Of a DNA stretch of 6,188 bases, positions 5,782-6,188 are shown in pieces. Source of the stretch: CALFXN01 sp937957815 (GTDB lineage: Bacteria > Synergistota > Synergistia > Synergistales > Aminobacteriaceae); the NCBI GenBank assembly GCA_036788195.1, contig DAIQNX010000073.1, positions 1 through 6,188 on the forward strand, in the 5' to 3' direction. Positions within the stretch are counted from its first letter, which is position 1, and the number at the start of each line of letters is the position of its first letter. The translations under genes were made by a program, and so were the position numbers. The notes beneath the pieces were generated by a model, which saw only the letters and a program-made list of their open reading frames with translations, ran no database searches and was not told the DNA's origin.

Positions 5782-6188
5782 TCAGTGTCGCGCCTCCTTC
5801 ACGGGCGGCGCCGGCTTGATGAAGTTCTGCGCGAGGCTGTACGTGTACGCCCCCTGGCACGGGATCAGCAGGCGATCGCCGGGTTCGAGCCCGTCGCCGA
5901 AGTACGAGAAGCCGAAGATGTCGTGCGGCGTGCACAGCGAGCCGAAGATCCGGCAGGGGCGTTCGCGCGTCGAAGGACGCACTAGGTTGAGGACGGGGCA
6001 GTAGTCGCTCTCGAAGCGCTCCCATCCGACGGCGTTCGTCCCGGCGTCGACGACGGCGAGATCCGGCCGACGCCGCGGAGCGAAGGACTCCGCCAGATCG
6101 CAGATGCGATCTCCCGGGCGTAGTCTTCGAGCGGCGCGGCCGGTACGAGCCGGTGGATGAGCGGGTCCGGCGACGGCGCGTCGTCGCG
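5782..6188 (-). CDS. PLP-dependent decarboxylase (ornithine/diaminopimelate type, fold III), C-terminal part, apparent frameshift
   Basis: Minus-strand gene entering from the right edge and ending with TGA at 5784-5782. The last ~110 residues match the C-terminal beta-barrel of fold-type III (alanine-racemase fold) decarboxylases. VVDAGTN (about 6034-6054) is followed by GSLCTPHD (about 5920-5943), which carries the Cys and Asp of the ODC/LysA C...D active-site motif. Next come LEPGDRLLIPCQGAYTYSLA with the active-site Tyr of GAYT, and the tail NFIKPAPPVKEARH. Such enzymes decarboxylate basic amino acids and their relatives to make polyamines or lysine; the substrate cannot be told from this part. 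Upstream of about 6080-6125 this frame becomes arginine-rich and unlike the family. The neighbouring frame there reads LIHRLVPAAPLEDYAREIASAI, which looks like the expected preceding segment. A one-base loss in the sequence, either real or an error, would explain this. An 18 bp palindrome lies in the same place. It is convergent with the grd operon and probably unrelated to it. Confidence 0.75.
   Translation of the reverse strand, partial: RRRAVAGPAHPPARTGRAARRLRPGDRICDLAESFAPRRRPDLAVVDAGTNAVGWERFESDYCPVLNLVRPSTRERPCRIFGSLCTPHDIFGFSYFGDGLEPGDRLLIPCQGAYTYSLAQNFIKPAPPVKEARH
6095..6112. repeat. 18 bp palindrome inside the decarboxylase gene
   Basis: AGATCGCA-ga-TGCGATCT has 8 bp perfect arms and a 2-base centre. 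It lies in the stretch where the decarboxylase reading frame appears to change, so it may be a hairpin that promoted a base loss or a sequencing or assembly error. It could also be chance symmetry within coding DNA. Confidence 0.6.

Noticed and set aside
3869..6004. Plus-strand open frame of 711 codons overlapping grdH, the transporter and the region beyond
   Set aside because: It runs out of frame through the BCCT gene and terminator and is dominated by R, G, A and H; it is a GC artefact.

Overview
This 6.2 kb window is high-GC bacterial DNA carrying the substrate-specific part of a selenium-dependent amine reductase. Its centre is a pair of genes for component B of the glycine/sarcosine/betaine reductase family, followed closely by a BCCT-family transporter. 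An in-frame TGA read as selenocysteine, with a SECIS-like hairpin beside it, shows that the host makes selenoproteins. This enzyme family belongs to anaerobic, amino-acid- or amine-fermenting bacteria (Clostridia, Synergistota and some others). The high GC would suit a Synergistota-like or another high-GC anaerobe, but that placement is a low-confidence inference.

Layout. Positions 1-585 hold the C-terminal part of a NarL/UhpB-type sensor histidine kinase. It overlaps by ATGA with a complete LuxR/NarL-type response regulator (582-1235). A 176 bp intergenic region (1236-1411) contains several inverted repeats and probably the promoter of the next operon. Next come grdI (1412-2719, GTG start), grdH (2736-4064, selenocysteine codon at 3795-3797), a strong GC hairpin in the 66 bp gap, and a 12-helix BCCT transporter (4131-5651, GTG start). 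A long hairpin with a T run (5712-5753) separates this plus-strand group from a convergent minus-strand gene (5782-6188, running off the window). That gene encodes the C-terminus of an ornithine/diaminopimelate-type PLP decarboxylase and shows an apparent frameshift near its upstream end.

How the genes may work together. The transporter has a complete trimethylammonium aromatic box and sodium-site residues matching BetP, and it lacks BetP's long regulatory tails. GrdI lacks a cysteine where glycine-type GrdE is processed to form its pyruvoyl group. Both facts point to a betaine (or sarcosine) specific system rather than glycine. The likely scheme is that betaine is imported with sodium and activated on GrdHI, and the carboxymethyl group passes to selenoprotein A (not in this window), ending as acetyl phosphate with release of trimethylamine. 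The adjacent two-component system is a candidate regulator. The proteins are of known families, and nothing here is an entirely undescribed system. The most notable points are the recoded TGA, the substrate inference and the broken decarboxylase frame. No intergenic stretch exceeds 300 bases.
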